A DNA stretch of 64,000 nt from contig NW_023605194.1 of NCBI RefSeq assembly GCF_014898055.3, positions 98,835,258-98,899,257 on the forward strand, read 5' to 3'. Positions within the stretch are counted from its first letter, which is position 1; each line of letters begins with the position of its first letter. The stretch comes from Talpa occidentalis. Its lineage: Eukaryota; Chordata; Mammalia; Eulipotyphla; Talpidae. Both the position numbers and the translations under genes were made by a program. Of this stretch, positions 1-11,443 are shown one piece after another. The notes under the pieces are model-generated. The model was not told where the DNA came from and searched no databases. It saw nothing but the letters and a program-made list of their open reading frames with translations.

Positions 1-278
1 TCAAACTTATTTTTTCCATGTTAGAAATAACAATGAAATTATTCTACCTCATATAAAAATAGCCACAGTCTTTATCCAGATGTAGATATTAAGTCACCTT
101 CAGGCACAAATCTATCCTCACAAATCTTTTCAAGAAGTCTCCATAAATGGACAGCTGCATTTCTTTCAGAGGTAAACACACTTGAATATGTCACAATTTG
201 AGTCAGTGGGTATTCTGAAAGGAAAATTAGATTAACAGAGAAACAAAGAACAGAAACTCCTAGGCTACATATTATTTT

Positions 279-543
279 TATTTTTTTAAAGATTTATTTA
301 TTTATGCATACAAGAGCTGGGGTACAGGCCCGAGGTGCAGGGGTGCAGGTAGTGAGAGGACAGAGTGGGGAACAGAATAGGCAGACTGACTGAACACTGC
401 TGAGGGGAGCAAGTGGGCGAGACAGGAGAGGTCTGCTGCGCCATGTGGGCTGCTCCCTAGCTGGCTGGGAATTGAACTCATGCTGCAGTGGTTGCAGCTA
501 CCCTTATAAGTTGCGTCTTAAGCCTTGCGCCACCAGGGGGGCC
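279..543 (-). mobile_element. tRNA-derived SINE, older subtype, full length
   Basis: Antisense copy of the window's dominant SINE. It reads from a T-rich tail (TTTAAAGATTTATTTATTTA) through the body to the reversed tRNA-like head ending CACCAGGGGGGCCC. A perfect 14-bp target duplication, ctacatattatttt, flanks it (265-278 and 544-557). The tail side has ATGCATACAAGAGCTGGGGT, the hallmark of the older subtype as opposed to the CACTGGGTACAGTC version. The head has lost most CpGs. Confidence 0.9.
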
Positions 544-557
544 CTACATATTATTTT

Positions 558-1287
558 AAATTTAAAAGAGACATAGTTCTGAGTATCAGAAAGGGTGTCG
601 CTTCTCAGGTTTTGAATTCTTAGTTTGCTAGAAGATGGAGTTCCTTTGAAATATATTATTAAATCTGATAGGCCATTAAATCATTTGTTGAGATGAACTA
701 TATAAATGGCCTGAAAGAGTTGTAAGTGCCTTTAAGGCAGATAAATTAATGTGGTATATACATTGATCAATTCTGAAAATAGTTATGGACCTGCTTACAG
801 CGAGATTCATATCAGTTAAACATTACTCATCTTCTATTCATTACTCATCAGCTAGGGAAAACCCAGGGAAAGTGAACATAAACCCTATGTTTGGAAAGCA
901 AGAAGAATCTACCCAGGATACTGATATCTATAATTTTAAGCATCAATTCTCTCTAGAGAAAGAAAGAACATCTTGTACATGTATGGACATGTCCTGACTG
1001 TTGAAAAGAGTTAGCACCTATTTTGAATTTCCCTTAATGTTTCCAAGTTATCCAAATAATGCATGTGCCCATTGGACAAATTTCAGAATTAAGAATTTGT
1101 TAATTAAGAATTAAGAATGTGAGCCAATTTGACTTGTTCCATTAGAGACCTAAGAGTCTCTTGGGCTATACTAATCTATTAACTTTCCATCTAGATTTTT
1201 CTTGTTTTTTTTTTTAAAGTAATATAAAAAAAGAAGAAATATGGAGACTATTAACAGTTATTATAATCAAGAAGACATAAGAAATAA
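558..1287. other. Unassigned AT-rich unique sequence
   Basis: No repeat family recognised. The longest open frame (785-997, 70 codons) resembles no protein I know and lacks exon-like signals. A small local repetition, aattaagaat, occurs around 1087-1117. Confidence 0.5.
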
Positions 1288-1300
1288 TGAATAGATTAAG

Positions 1301-1529
1301 TTTTTCTTTTTATGCATACAAGAACTGAAGTGTAGGCCAGAGGTGTGGGGGGTTGGGGGGGGTAAGAAGATTCACCAGAAACAGAGTGGGGAACAGAATA
1401 GGCAGATTGACTGAAATACACTACTGAGGGGAGCAGCGGGTGAGACAGGAGAGGTCTGGGTCAAATTCGAACTCAGGCCATGGTGGTGATAGTGCTGAGA
1501 CATAACCCCTAGGCCACCAGGGAGACCCC
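1301..1529 (-). mobile_element. tRNA-derived SINE, older subtype, internally deleted
   Basis: Antisense SINE with tail remnant TTTTATGCATACAAGAACTG and target duplication tgaatagattaag at 1288-1300 and 1530-1542. Relative to other copies it lacks the segment that normally reads GCTGCGCCATGTGG, so the body jumps from GAGAGGTCTG straight into the tRNA head. It also has a G-run (ggttgggggggg) near 1352. It is inert: the reversed B box is degraded. Confidence 0.88.
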
Positions 1530-1542
1530 TGAATAGATTAAG

Positions 1543-2978
1543 ATTTTTTAAAAAAATACTAATTCTAGCTACAAGGTTTATAAAGAACATACACTTTGAT
1601 TTATTTTGCCTAGTGAAACATTGCAATTATTCATCATTTGGTTAATAACTCCAGAAATACAAAACCAAAAGCATCATATCCAGTTTGGATCTATTTGGTA
1701 TTTAGGTTTGGGGAAGGATACATATTTTACTTGCAAAGACATCACTTCTGAAGGTTGCCTGGGCGACCTTCGCCTGGGCAGGTGAAGGACCAGGCCGCCA
1801 ACTCGCATTTTAAAGACAATGTTTTCTTAGGACAACCATAAATGAATCAGAATTATATTTATGTGTAATGTGGTTGGTTGAATTTATTAATTTATACCTG
1901 GATATAATTTTATTTTACCAATGGAATGCTTGTGTGCAAACTTCAGGAAAGTTCTGGAAAGGAAATTAGTAAATCAAACTTTCCTTCATAGCATGGAAAC
2001 AATGAGCTCAAATAGATGGTTTGGGGTGGGGAATAGTTCATCTGCACCTTGAGAAAACCACATTGGGAAAATGTGGGGAAAGAGACCTCTCTAATGAGAT
2101 TTATAGCTTAGACTATCTCCTTCTCTAGTTGAGTGTTGAAACTGATCCATTTAACTTTTTAAAAATCCCATTGCCTAAACCTCTAAGTGGGCCACTTGAC
2201 TTCTATTAATCTATCTTTTCCTTCATTTTTAGATAGGTTAACACCATTTATTAGGCTGCAATTAATTCATGTTAGAGATTTGAATCTGTAAGACATATGT
2301 CTCTTATAAGGATAATCAAATTCTTAGACCCCTAAAGGTAACACATTTCATATTCTAACTGGAAATTATAGTGATTGTATAAATTCCAATATTTAGTCAA
2401 CCTCTGGCACATATTTCTTATAATTCTCTGGGATGTTTAAGTAAATGTCTAAGGTTCACTGTATTTCAAATGTAGAGATAAGCCAGGCAGCGTGCCAAGG
2501 GAGCTGTTGTCACCCATTCTGCCTGCTGCCAGTAATCTATCAGCACAGAATCTGTGTCTCAGAGTGTGGTAGTTACATATAGGGAAAAAAAGAGGCCATC
2601 GGCCATTTCTTTCTAATCCTTGCTCACCTTCAAACTGTACCTGACAACCATGCCTCAGGAGGCTTCAGGAAGAAAACAAAAATAAAACTCAAACACTTTT
2701 GTTCATATGTATTTTCCTTGACTGCTTTCATGATTTGTGTTTCTCTTCCTCAAGTTTTCCTTTTTTAAAAAAAGAATGTTTAACTTTCCTTCTTTTTTTC
2801 CTAGAACACTTGCCTTTCAAGAGTTTTCACCTTTCAAGATTTTTCTCTTTTATTCTCTTCCTACTTTCCAATGATGTAATCCAGTGTGCCATCTTTTCTT
2901 ACTCAAAATTGCTCTCTGATGTTCTGTTACTTGCCAATCGCTTCACAGATTTCAGTGAATTAAAAGAATGGCTTTTTG
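1543..2978. other. Unassigned sequence with one CpG-rich patch
   Basis: No repeat family recognised. A compact GC/CpG-rich patch at about 1754-1806 stands out from its AT-rich surroundings (see findings). Around 2470-2660 the composition is more balanced and looks like ordinary unique sequence. Open frames here are short and unconvincing. Confidence 0.5.
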
Positions 2979-3006
2979 ATATATATATGTATATATATAC
3001 ACACAC
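2979..3006. repeat. (AT)n/(AC)n microsatellite
   Basis: Alternating at tract interrupted by gt, passing into an acacac run. Likely length-polymorphic. Confidence 0.85.
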
Positions 3007-3594
3007 TCTTGATTAAACTTAATGGATAATTTTTAGTTTTATTCATTTCATTCATTCATTTAGTGGAAAACCATAAAAAGTTAAATAGCATGTTTAATCT
3101 TAGGGCCAGGGTCAAATTTGTGATTAGCCAATCTAATTTCAAATTATGTATGTTTCTTAAAAGTGAAGGTACCATAGCCTTTCCACAGTCCTAAAAAATT
3201 TGTAGATTGAAAGTATTCCGGAATCAGAAAGTTTGTTAAAAATTCAATTAGCCCCACAATTGAATTTATGTGTGAATGTCACACAAATTAAAAGTAAAGT
3301 TGGAACATAAACACTGTCTTGTGATTGGTTGTCTGCACCTATTCTGTTGTTACTGTATTTATTGATTTTTTTCACAGCTCAAAATTATAACACTCTGACG
3401 TAAAAGAGTTATCATAATCTTCGATGTCGATACTCTATGCATGGATGAGTGTGTGTTCCTTGTTTTCACAGATGCCTGCCCATGACTCACAAGCTCAAAT
3501 CTAATATAAAAATGGGTCCTATTTATGCAATATGATTAGAATCAATTTCACTAAAATTAGAAAATATTATAAAATTAAATATTAATGGGCAAGA
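3007..3594. other. Unassigned AT-rich sequence
   Basis: Nothing recognised apart from a short imperfect (ATTC)n run at about 3040-3061. Confidence 0.5.
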
Positions 3595-3735
3595 GTTTGG
3601 TAGGGAGGATACTGGACTGAGATTCAGGATACCTAAAGTACAATCCTAGTTTCAAAGCCTTTTAACCTTGAGTAATTCATTTAATCTCTGTAGCTTCTCC
3701 CCTAAAGGAAAAGTATATTTACTAGACTCTATTTC
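3595..3735 (+). mobile_element. MIR SINE fragment
   Basis: The order of motifs matches MIR: ggatactggactgagattca, then tcctagtttcaaagcc, then ttgagtaattcatttaatct, which corresponds to the MIR core 'TTGGGCAAGTTACTTAACCT'. It is highly diverged, as expected for this ancient family. Ends are approximate. Confidence 0.6.
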
Positions 3736-3897
3736 AAAAATAAAAGCATTTTTTTCTCATACACTTTCAACATAAACATGCGATTGTATTGTAGTCTGGA
3801 GCACAGACTGTGATTGTCTTCAAAGGCTTTTGGCTCAGGCAGATAGGACTGTGTAGTAGACTCACCTTTAGTGAACACCTGGTTCTGCTGTGCATCA

Positions 3898-3916
3898 TTC
3901 TTCCTTCCTTCCTTCC
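3898..3916. repeat. (TTCC)n microsatellite
   Basis: About four and a half ttcc units. Confidence 0.85.
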
Positions 3917-3939
3917 ATGTTCAGCCATGTTATGTCACT

Positions 3940-4260
3940 TCCAGCGTGATTTAGGATGAGCCTAACTGGCTGGAGTTATGGACACATATTTCCATCATTA
4001 CCAGTGGCACCCAGGAGTCCTTAGGGAGCTCTTGGGAGAGAGAAGTCTTCTTACTCCCAAAAACTTGTGTATTATACTTGCTCTCTTCTTCTGGGTGATG
4101 TGTGGATATGGATATTGTGAGAGAAAAGGTTGAAACTTCAAGAGGACTAGAGATGGTCTTGATGCCGAAGCTGACTTTGGAATAGGCAGAATAGAAAGAG
4201 AGAGGAAAGAACCTTCTGGGTGTTACTGATTGAGCTGTCGGATCCATTCTTACTTGAAAG
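3940..4260 (+). mobile_element. Possible decayed LTR fragment
   Basis: Composition is more GC-balanced than the flanks. The segment aggaaagaacctt...gagctgtcggatccattc resembles a sentence common in old mammalian LTRs (GGAAAGAACCTGGGTC...GAGCTGCTGGATCCA). No terminal repeats or target duplication were found, so this is a weak call. An antisense frame of 98 codons (3951-4247) is probably incidental. Confidence 0.3.
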
Positions 4261-6985
4261 TTTTACCCTTTTTCAACAATGAACAATTTTCCTATGAAGT
4301 GATTCAGGATAGTTCATTGTTTAAGTCCTCTTTTTGGCTGAATATTATGTCACTTACAGCATAATAGGGTACTAAATGATACCGTGAAAAAGCATAGTTA
4401 TTTCTCCTGTGTTGTTACCTCTGCAGCAAGTCATTTCTGAGATTAGAAGTAGTTGGGATCAGGTAAAGCAATTGTAATCGTTAATTTATGAATAACCTTT
4501 GCCGAAAGAACATTTGGCCAGAATGCTCTGTAGTAACCAAATAAAATGTACTTTAGCAGGTATGAGTCTGACACTACAAGAGAATGCCAGGGGGCAGAAA
4601 GGCAGATTCTCTTTTCACTCTTTAGAAGAGCACTTTCCAACTACTCTCCTAAGTCTAAGTTGAATGTTGGAGTTCCTCCCTTGTGCTTAAAGTAAATCCA
4701 CTGAGTATGCTAATAATATTAAAATTATTTTATATTATGAAACCCAGAAAATTTCCATATTATTACTTGCTTTTAGCAATAAAATTAGCATATTTCACAT
4801 TAATTTTTCTTGTTTAAAACAGATGTTGTGGATAATTGCATTAATCAGTAAGACTAAATCACACATTTTACTGACTATTAAATGAAAACAATTAGTAATT
4901 GCTGACACACCCTGGTCAGTATTTTTAAAATTGTGGCTCAGTTAGACAAGTAGATTGTAAAAACTTCCCTAGTGTGGATTTTAAAAAAATTATTATGAAC
5001 TCAACTGATTTAATGATACTCAGAGTGAACATTGTGTTTGAAAATTTGTTGAACAAAAAACTTGATGTGTCTTGGTGCATGGGAGGATCAGGTGTAGCTA
5101 CACATGTTTTATTAATCAGAATATTTAAAATTTGTTGATTAGCCAACATTTAACTCAATTCTTTGCGGCATAAAAGGAACACTGACAATACCAACATGGG
5201 TTTAGAGTCCCTTATTTTGAGGTACAGTTGAAGGGAAAGGATCACAGTCAGAGTATTGCTTTCCCCCAAGCTCATTCTTAACAAATATCACCCTAAGCCA
5301 CTTGCAGCAGCCTTCATAATGTCCAGGTGAGGATGAGAAATGACATCTATTCGATACTCATTCTCTTCCCTGTCTGTGCAGCCTTCTTCAATAATTGAAA
5401 TAGGCGTGACATAAAGGTAGAACTGGTGATAAGACTTTGCTCTTAAAAGAGTGAAAAGGAGACTGAATAAAAGGCCAGAGTGTTCCTGGTTGCTGAGTGT
5501 TTGACTTTTGGCTTTCAGCCTCTCACTTTTCACATTGATTATCCCATTTATTAAACAGTGTGAATCTGGAGCAAAAAGGACAATTGCTAAGGGGGTCGCT
5601 GTATCCAAACACTGCCAAAGAATACCCATTCTCTGATATAAAGGGACATTTTGAATTCTTCAGAATTTGTACTTTTGTTGTCAACATCAAAAAGAGAGTT
5701 TCTTAGGAAATATATCATGGCACTAGGAAACTACTGGGCACACCGTGCTGCCGGACACAAAAATGAAGCGTGTGTGAAATTCATACAAAACACTTTGTAA
5801 GTGAAGCATTATTATATGTTTTCACAAATGGTTAAATTCCTTACAGATCATTATTATTCCTACACGTGATATTTATACCTAAAGAAAACCTCATACAGCA
5901 AAGTATGGCTATGAAAACTTAGTGGATGAATGTTACGTTTGAGTCATACAGACTTAGATCCATTAACACAACTTTCTAATTTTACTCTAAATGATCATAA
6001 ACTTATAAAATGTTAGAGGCTTGCTATTATTAATTTTATAAAACTTTAAAAACTCAAATTCAATTCCAGCAGTGTTTTATTTTAATCTAAAATGATTTTT
6101 ATATGACTTCACTATGAAGCTACGAGTATAGTTCATTCAAGTGTTAGAATAGGTTACTTAACACCTATTCTATGAGAATTTAATTCTATGAGAATTCCAG
6201 TGAGTTCATTGTTTTAAAGTTCTAGGAAGATTCATTGCAACAAAATAAACATCATCAACTGCTTGGTAAGTGAAAGTGACAAAGGAACCATTCCCTATTT
6301 TTAATTAAAAAAGCCAGTTTATTTTACATAGTGGCTGTGACTTACCAACACCTTCTGCTGATGGTGAAATGGTGGAGAAATATTTAAGGTTGCATGGCAT
6401 CATAGTTTTATCCTTTTATAGTAATGATGATAAAATTAATGAAAATAAAGGGGAAAACTCATTTTTATTTGAAGTTTTCCAATGCTTCCTCTTTTCTTTA
6501 ATCTTCATGGTGGTAATACTCTTTGTTACCTTTTATTTAACCAATCTTTAGCTATTAAGGAACAGTCCATGCTATGAAAAGGTAAACTAACCAATGATAC
6601 TGAATCGGAAAGTGTGTTGAAATTCACATGCACAGATTATCTTGTTGATATTTGAGAACTTAGGGAAATGGTAACTTTAAAAATTGTTTTCTAAATCACA
6701 TTAATAATTTTCTCAACAAAATTACATTGTGCTGAACAGCTTTGAAATGGTCTTTGGGTACACGATGGTGACCTTATTATAATTATTGAAACTACAGCAT
6801 TTACTTGAGAGAATGGCATGGTTCACTACTCCCTGAATTGCTCTAAGAAAGTTTTTTTTTGTCTTGTGATAGTCTTTGGATATCAGTTTTTATTATATCA
6901 GTGAAATGACTTCGAGAGTAGAAACACATAAAAAAAAAAGCTGAGTGTGGATGTCTTACTATCAGCAATTAATCAAATTTTCCTC
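4261..6985. other. Unassigned AT-rich stretch
   Basis: About 2.7 kb with no SINE, L1 or clear MIR/L2 motif. The longest frame (5288-5629, complement, 113 codons) has no recognisable domain. It may be unique sequence or repeats too old to read by eye. Confidence 0.5.
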
Positions 6986-6999
6986 TCCCTGAATTTTTC

Positions 7000-7290
7000 T
7001 TTTTCCTTTTTTTTAAGTTTTATTTATTTATGCATATAAGAGCTGGGAGGTAGGCCAGAGGTGTGAGGGCAGGTGGGGAGGGTGGTGAGAGTATTCACCG
7101 GAGACAGAGTGGGAAGCAGAACAGGCAGATCTACTGAAACACACTGCTGAGGGGAGCAGCAGGGACGTCAGCAGAGGTCTGCTATGCCATGTGGGTCAGG
7201 TCCCTGGCCGGGGATTGAACTCATGCTGTAGTTGCTCTTGAAAGCTTCATAGTGCTGAGACTAAATCCCTTGCGCCACCTGGAAGGCCCC
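7000..7290 (-). mobile_element. tRNA-derived SINE, older subtype
   Basis: Antisense SINE with tail TTTTATTTATTTATGCATAT, body ACAGAGTGGGAAGCAGAACA and head ending TGCGCCACCTGGAAGGCCCC. Imperfect target duplication ctccctgaatttttc / ctctgaatttttc lies near 6985-6999 and 7293-7306. The head carries a small insertion relative to young copies. Confidence 0.88.
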
Positions 7291-7689
7291 TTTCTCTGAA
7301 TTTTTCACATATATATTTCTGCCAACCAGAATTAACAGATAATCTGCTGCTTCACTTGCAAAATGAAAGTAAAGCCACCTTTTCTCTAATCCTGCCACTA
7401 TTCTGTATATTTCATATAGTTGTATTTATTACTATTCTAGCAAATATTGTTCTTATTACTGTTCTAGTTAATATTGTTGTATGTGTTTTTCAAGATTATT
7501 CACAAGATCACATTTCTGTTGCTATTTCATATACTGTTGGTGGGAGTATAAACTGGTGCAGCCTTTAACACAGCATACAACCTAGTTTCTTGTTATCTTT
7601 CTCAGAACCCTTATATGTTTATCTCTTACTATAGCTTGTGTCAATTTTTTAACATGTAGATTTATGTATTACTACAGATTTACTCTGTG

Positions 7690-8150
7690 GCTGTGGTGGA
7701 GTAATTGTAGTATTGGCCCCTGTTTATTTTTGCCCCCAGTTTCAAGGCCTTTGGCATGCCTCCCAGTACTGTTCTGGACTTGACCATGTGACTTCTTAGG
7801 GTAATGGAGGGATAGGAAGAACAACGCAAGATGAGTGATGAAAAAACTTGTGTGTTAGCTTTTGCCCGCTCACTTTTCTTGAAAGGAGTTAAAGCCAAAG
7901 TAGCTATTAGATGATGTAAGGAAATGCAGCCAGTCATTATTGCTGCCCCCAGCCAATAGCTACCAGACATTACATATGCCACGAGCCTTTTGAAGACCCC
8001 CCAGTTCCCAAGTACTGCAGATGGGCAAGCCTCATTAGATTATTTAAGCCTGATCCAGGTTAAAACAACTTTCATGGAATTATGAGATCAATAAGTGGAT
8101 GCTCTTTTAAATTTTGAGTTTGCTATGCAGTCATAGAAAACTGATGCAGT
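7690..8150 (+). mobile_element. Ancient LTR fragment, class uncertain
   Basis: The 3' part (aagtggatgctcttttaaat ... gtttgctatgcagtcatag aaaactgatgcag) parallels a common mammalian LTR ending, '...AAGCCACTAAGTTTTGGG...GTTACGCAGCAATAGATAACTGATACA'. Upstream, gacttgaccatgtgact and gaaatgcagcc fit the same class. This is a decayed endogenous retroviral LTR without coding sequence. Boundaries and family are uncertain. Confidence 0.4.
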
Positions 8151-9384
8151 GGTCTTCTCTAAAAGATTTGCTCATGATTTCTATTCTCAAGCCAGACTTT
8201 ATATTTGATAAATTTGTGCAGTTTGTTCTGTTAGTCCCTGAAGAGGTTAAATGCATATTTTATGTTTGACACACTACTTTTTTGGGAAATGATAAGACAA
8301 TCTATTTTAATACCACATTTACATATAGAAATCATCTTTGCCATTGCTAGATTGGTTAATTTCAGCTGCTAAATTAGCTTTACAACCACAACAGTTACAC
8401 TGAGAGTGACTAATTCTGATTCTTCTAAATTGAGCCCCTTAGATTTCTATACTTAATAGAGCTCTTAAAACATAGATGGAAGACTTTTTGGTACAATTAT
8501 ACCTTGTAATATAAATAAATCTACTACTTAAAAGTAGACTTTAATTTTAAAAAATTGAACAACTTCAAAAGCACACTGAAAAGCCCTTCTGATAAGACTC
8601 TTTCCCTTGGCTTCCTCCTATTTCACTCTTTTTATATTTTGAATGACAATATAAAAGACATATATATTTCTTCAATATGTAATATTATATCCAGAAGATT
8701 CATACTGTTAGATGATAGATCTTAAGAGATTGAGTCTTCTCATCTAGCCACAGACAACAGCTTTTTAAAAAATATAAGTGGGTAATGACTGGGTTTTCAG
8801 TCTCTGTTTGCTCCATTCTCTCATTCCCTGACTTTTAAACTTCTTTCTTTACCCTTGGTTTCTTTAACTCAGCCTGAGTTCAGCCTCCATGTTTCACAGC
8901 GCATTAAGCCTCATTTCCCGAGTGAGCCAACCTCAAATACCTGCTCCTGCTCCATTCTCAAACCTCGGCTGATGGATTTAGTTTCACTACTGTTGACAGT
9001 TTCTTATGGAGACACATCCCTTCCACTATCTTTGGTTCTGTGGGATCTTCACTAACAGGACTAACCTGATTAGCAAATATAATGTGATTAAATTTGACCT
9101 TGTCTACCATGAAACACTACAGTTATGTTATGTGTAATCTAACCATTCTCCAATTCTCTACGGCTACTATTCATTGACTTTTCTTCAGCTTTGGGTACCC
9201 TAAGCTGGCTTCTGTCTTGGGGACTGGAACTACTATTTCCATTTACCTGTTATGTTTTCCCCGTAATTCTTTCTGTGACTGGCTCTAACTAGCTGTCTGA
9301 ATTGACTTCCTGCAGTACAGCCCCCTGCTCCACTTTCTGTCCCACTGCTTGGTTTTATTTGCTTCCTCAATGTAGATCACATTC
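8151..9384. other. Unassigned sequence
   Basis: No family recognised. Around 8810-9050 the sequence is more GC-balanced and has a 66-codon frame (8855-9055), but no splice-like boundaries or known protein motif were seen. It may include the 5' part of the adjacent L2. Confidence 0.45.
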
Positions 9385-9515
9385 TGCAATTACCTATTCT
9401 GTCTACTTCTGCTTGAATGTAAGATCCATCAGTGAGAAGTGCTTTGTTTCTTTTCTTAGTTACAAGCACAGTGCCCCGGGTGGTGTTGGCACCTTGCTGT
9501 CTCACAGTAAATATT
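9385..9515 (+). mobile_element. L2 LINE 3'-end fragment
   Basis: Motifs follow the L2 3' UTR order: cttgaatgtaagatccatca (consensus 'AGAATGTAAGCTCCATGAGG'), tagttacaagcacagtgccc, then cagtaaatatttgtaggatg ('CAATAAATATTTGTTGAATG'). Confidence 0.65.
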
Positions 9516-9904
9516 TGTAGGATGTAGAAGTCATGGTATTTCAAGCTAGTGAGATGATTGTCTCCTGCTAGTCTTTGCTGTTCAGAACTTGCCAGCAGTG
9601 TTGTATTTTAGTTCTACTTCTTACTTTTTAAGAACATTATTAACAAACTAAAGCATTCCAAGAAATGACAACCCAGATAGGTTAAACAACTTGAAACAAT
9701 TTTTCTATAAAAACTTACCTTAGAAGCATATGTAGGTTTGTCTCAGAGAATATATATTGTGCATCAAATCACATATTTTGGTTGTATTTGGAAAGTTGAT
9801 GAGGGGAAAGGGATTAAATATGTTCTATGTAGCAGTGGAAACCTAGAGATGAAAAGTTAATGTCATAGTCTAAAAAAAAAGTTAGATTAAAGTAACTAGA
9901 CTCC

Positions 9905-10045
9905 TCTTTTACAAAGAAAAATAAATCACAGAGTGAATGTATCAAACTATGTCCCCAAGATGCAGATCTTGAGATGCTGAGGTAAAACTAGAATCCAGAC
10001 TCTTATTCTCATTTATTATTCTTTACATTATAATTTTCTTTCTTT
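9905..10045 (-). mobile_element. Probable MIR fragment
   Basis: aaataaatcacagagtgaat, gatgctgaggtaaaactaga and atccagactctt parallel reversed MIR (GCACAGAGAGGTTAAG ... GAACCCAGGCAGTCT). It is weakly preserved. Confidence 0.4.
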
Positions 10046-10512
10046 TCACTAATCATCGTTGTTTTGAATAGCAACATTTCCTTTACCAGTATGGACTTCT
10101 TCTCTATATATTTTTGTTGATGATAAATGCATTAATTAATAAGCCACACTGCATCAAGTTTAAGAAAATTGGATTGTGGAAACATGCTGTCTGTAGCATT
10201 TATCTCTGTTTCATGTCATTTATTTTGATCTGTTACCCATCCAGATGGACTACAACATATGCAATTTTGTCAAGAAAGATAAATAATGGAAGGATGAACT
10301 TAAAACCTGAGGAAAAGAAGTTTTACTTTTACATTAAATTTAATTTAGATTTCTATAAAAGCAGAAGGCTATGTAAATATAAATATTCCTCTTGTCCTGT
10401 CATGTTCCCCCAAAAGCATTATTTTGTCCCTGAAATCTGTCCCCACATTGACCAAGATCTCTTTGAACACATTTTTTCAACTTCTCGATTTTATTTTTTA
10501 AGTTCAAAAAAA
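10046..10512. other. Unassigned AT-rich sequence with a 137-codon open frame
   Basis: The frame 10114-10527 (+) is the longest uninterrupted frame in the first 11 kb. Its product is rich in Phe, Tyr, Lys and Ile, has no recognisable domain, and runs into the L1 remnant at 10513. I judge it chance in AT-rich DNA. Confidence 0.5.
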
Positions 10513-10645
10513 TTTTTATTAAGGTAACAGTGGTTTACAACACTATGACTTAAAGGAATAGTTTCACACTTCCTCAGATGTATGGTACCATGCCACCCCC
10601 AACATCAAAGCACCCATAGTCCTCTGATTCCAGTCCAAATTCCCT
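10513..10645 (-). mobile_element. L1 3'-UTR fragment
   Basis: tttttattaaggtaacagtg gtttacaacactatgac matches the reversed 3' terminus of mid-age mammalian L1 ('TTTTAATGAGGTAACATTGGTTTATAACATTAT'). Only the 3'-most segment is present. Confidence 0.6.
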
Positions 10646-11374
10646 TTAGCCTATAGAAATGCCAAAGGAAAAATAGTGAATTTCATGATGCTGTTCTTTT
10701 ACATTTTCTTACTTGAAATGGTACTTTTCAATATTGAGCTTAGCACAAAATGTGAAAATGAAAATAGTTTACCAGCTGTGCATATGAGGAGGGGAAATGT
10801 GATTTTTGTTTCTCTGACAGAATACAGACTCCATAGTTCTCTCAGCAAAGCCTTCCACTCTTGTCAAAGCCCTTGGAGAAGCAGATGACCTCTGGATAGT
10901 ACCTGCTCAACCTATCCCCCTGGGTCTCTGCTGAACACAAATCCCAGCCACATGCCTGTGTCCAGCTACAATGTCTAGCTGCTTCTCTTGTGTGAACCCT
11001 CAGTTCCAGACTATTTCTAGAGCCTCTGACTCCTAAGGATGAAGTACTTACTACCTGCTTTCCACAGGCCAGGGGGAGGAATTAAACTCATCCTTCCTAA
11101 TTAATGCACTGTGGCTAGATGCAGTGAATTTGGATAAACAACTCCGGAGCCATGACATGCACTTTTTATTTTGCATGTCACTTTCCAAGGCTGGTTTCAG
11201 TTCAGAGCCATTTGGTGGATGAAGGGCAGATGGAAGAAGGGTGCTGAGTGAGAGAGGAAATGATTGTCAAGTGCTAGGATTTGGGTGTCTGCATCCATAA
11301 GCCCATGCTTCTCTTAAGTGCAAATAGTACACTGTGCCCAACAGGGAAGGAAGTTCCAGATGTGCAGGAAACAC
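10646..11374. other. Unassigned, moderately GC-balanced sequence
   Basis: No repeat recognised between about 10780 and 11330, although composition is less AT-rich than the neighbours. No credible exon was seen. Confidence 0.45.
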
Positions 11375-11425
11375 AAAGCATTATGTAGTGCTCAGCATAG
11401 AGTCAGGACTCAGCAAATGCTGGTA
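11375..11425 (+). mobile_element. MIR or L2 3'-end scrap
   Basis: tgctcagcatagagtcagga followed by ctcagcaaatgctggt matches the shared '...CACAGTGCCTGGCACATAGTAGG..CTCAATAAATG' ending. It is cut by the L1 that follows. Confidence 0.4.
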
Positions 11426-11443
11426 AGGTATAGTGGTGTTTTT

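Noticed and set aside
10114..10527. 137-codon open frame as a gene
   Set aside because: Product is low in informative motifs, rich in Phe/Tyr/Lys/Ile as expected from AT-rich DNA, and runs into an L1 3' UTR. No splice sites or promoter visible.
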